Origin: Nocardiopsis sp. FR4 | Lineage (GTDB): Bacteria > Actinomycetota > Actinomycetes > Streptosporangiales > Streptosporangiaceae | Length of the DNA stretch: 64,000 bases | Assembly: GCF_009830945.1 (NCBI RefSeq) | Contig: NZ_VWVV01000010.1 | Span: 62,001-126,000, forward strand | Reading direction: 5' to 3' | In this document: one piece after another, positions 63,796-64,000 of the stretch | Position numbering within the stretch: position 1 is the stretch's first letter | Layout: every line of letters begins with the position of its first letter | Notes under the pieces: generated by a model | Told to the model about the DNA's origin: nothing | The model's database searches: none | What the model saw: only the letters and a program-made list of their open reading frames with translations | Position numbers and translations under genes: made by a program

Positions 63796-64000
63796 GTGAT
63801 CGGCGTACCGTCATCCCCCTCTCCCGATCGTGCCGGTGTCCCGGGGGACACCGGGTCAGGGAGCCGCGCCGCCGCGGGGGGCGAGCGCCCTCCCGGGATC
63901 ACCGTGGCCCTCCACCAGCCGCACTACCTGCCGTGGCTGGGCCTTCTGGACAAGATCGACCGATGTGACCGCTTCGTCATCCTCGACAACGTTCAGTTCG
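63796..64000 (+). CDS. WbqC-like family protein (3' end outside the window)
   Basis: The first 68 residues of a gene that begins with GTG 63796 (AAGGAG upstream) and runs off the right edge. After 36 disordered residues, VALHQPHYLPWLGLLDKIDR and DRFVILDNVQF match the WbqC family start (AxHQPxYLPWLG...), whose members occur in polysaccharide biosynthesis clusters. Divergent from the glycosyltransferase, which supports a surface-glycan locus continuing to the right. Confidence 0.75.
   Translation, partial: MIGVPSSPSPDRAGVPGDTGSGSRAAAGGERPPGITVALHQPHYLPWLGLLDKIDRCDRFVILDNVQF

Noticed and set aside
1..64000. CRISPR arrays, tRNA or rRNA genes and insertion sequences
   Set aside because: No regularly spaced repeats, no cloverleaf-like stretches and no transposase-like protein found on reading both strands.

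Overview
The window is very GC-rich, with strong G/C bias at third codon positions and many GTG and TTG starts. It carries actinomycete markers: an EccC/EccD type VII secretion locus, purS-purQ-purL, a SigR-type sigma factor, a likely F420-dependent PPOX enzyme and mycothiol-type DinB proteins. A filamentous actinomycete close to Nocardiopsis/Streptosporangiales fits best; the genus is an inference. I saw no rRNA, tRNA, CRISPR array or insertion sequence.

Layout. (1) 1-7323: the 3' part of an azole/dehydroamino-acid RiPP cluster of thiopeptide (lactazole-like) type: a cut-off pyridine-synthase-like gene, an E1-like leader-binding protein, a YcaO cyclodehydratase, a nitroreductase-like protein and an elimination-domain/SagB-dehydrogenase fusion. 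The precursor must lie upstream. (2) 7428-12477: acyl-CoA dehydrogenase with paired operator-like sites, a likely frameshifted remnant, an SDR, a PPOX protein and an MFS transporter. (3) 13047-31636: a type VII (ESX-like) island: divergent eccD and eccC, two lipoprotein-like proteins, a small helical protein followed by an 884-residue putative substrate, two WXG100 proteins, a one-TM protein and a large pseudokinase. At its edges are three shortened Ser/Thr-kinase (two with WD40-like parts) genes and a GerW-like gene. No eccB, eccE or mycosin is present.

(4) 31678-34641: AEC transporter and membrane-anchored serine hydrolase. (5) 34861-38409 (minus): branched-chain 2-oxoacid dehydrogenase operon E1alpha-E1beta-E2. 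(6) 38857-44762: SigR-like sigma factor with no anti-sigma gene beside it, then purS, an RsbW-like ATPase, purQ, a one-TM protein and purL. (7) 46061-53430 (minus): a glycine-betaine operon, betB-betA-ABC ATPase-fused permease-binding protein, which couples choline oxidation to uptake. Its upstream region also holds a divergent promoter with an IdeR/DmdR-like iron box, ahead of a class II aldolase-like protein without the usual zinc histidines.

(8) 54423-57078 (minus): overlapping ABC-2 exporter/XRE regulator/4-TM membrane protein operon. (9) 57380-60297: VOC protein, an alpha/beta-hydrolase lacking its nucleophile serine, DinB protein and a Phd/RelE-type toxin-antitoxin pair bracketed by 65-bp direct repeats. 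(10) 60700-64000: SURF1-like protein, DUF3817-like membrane protein, a membrane glycosyltransferase and the start of a WbqC-like gene, perhaps the edge of a surface-polysaccharide locus.

The strongest leads are the RiPP cluster with two dehydrogenase-like domains, the type VII island with its pseudokinase and putative large substrate, the repeat-flanked toxin-antitoxin cassette, and the iron-box-controlled degenerate aldolase.
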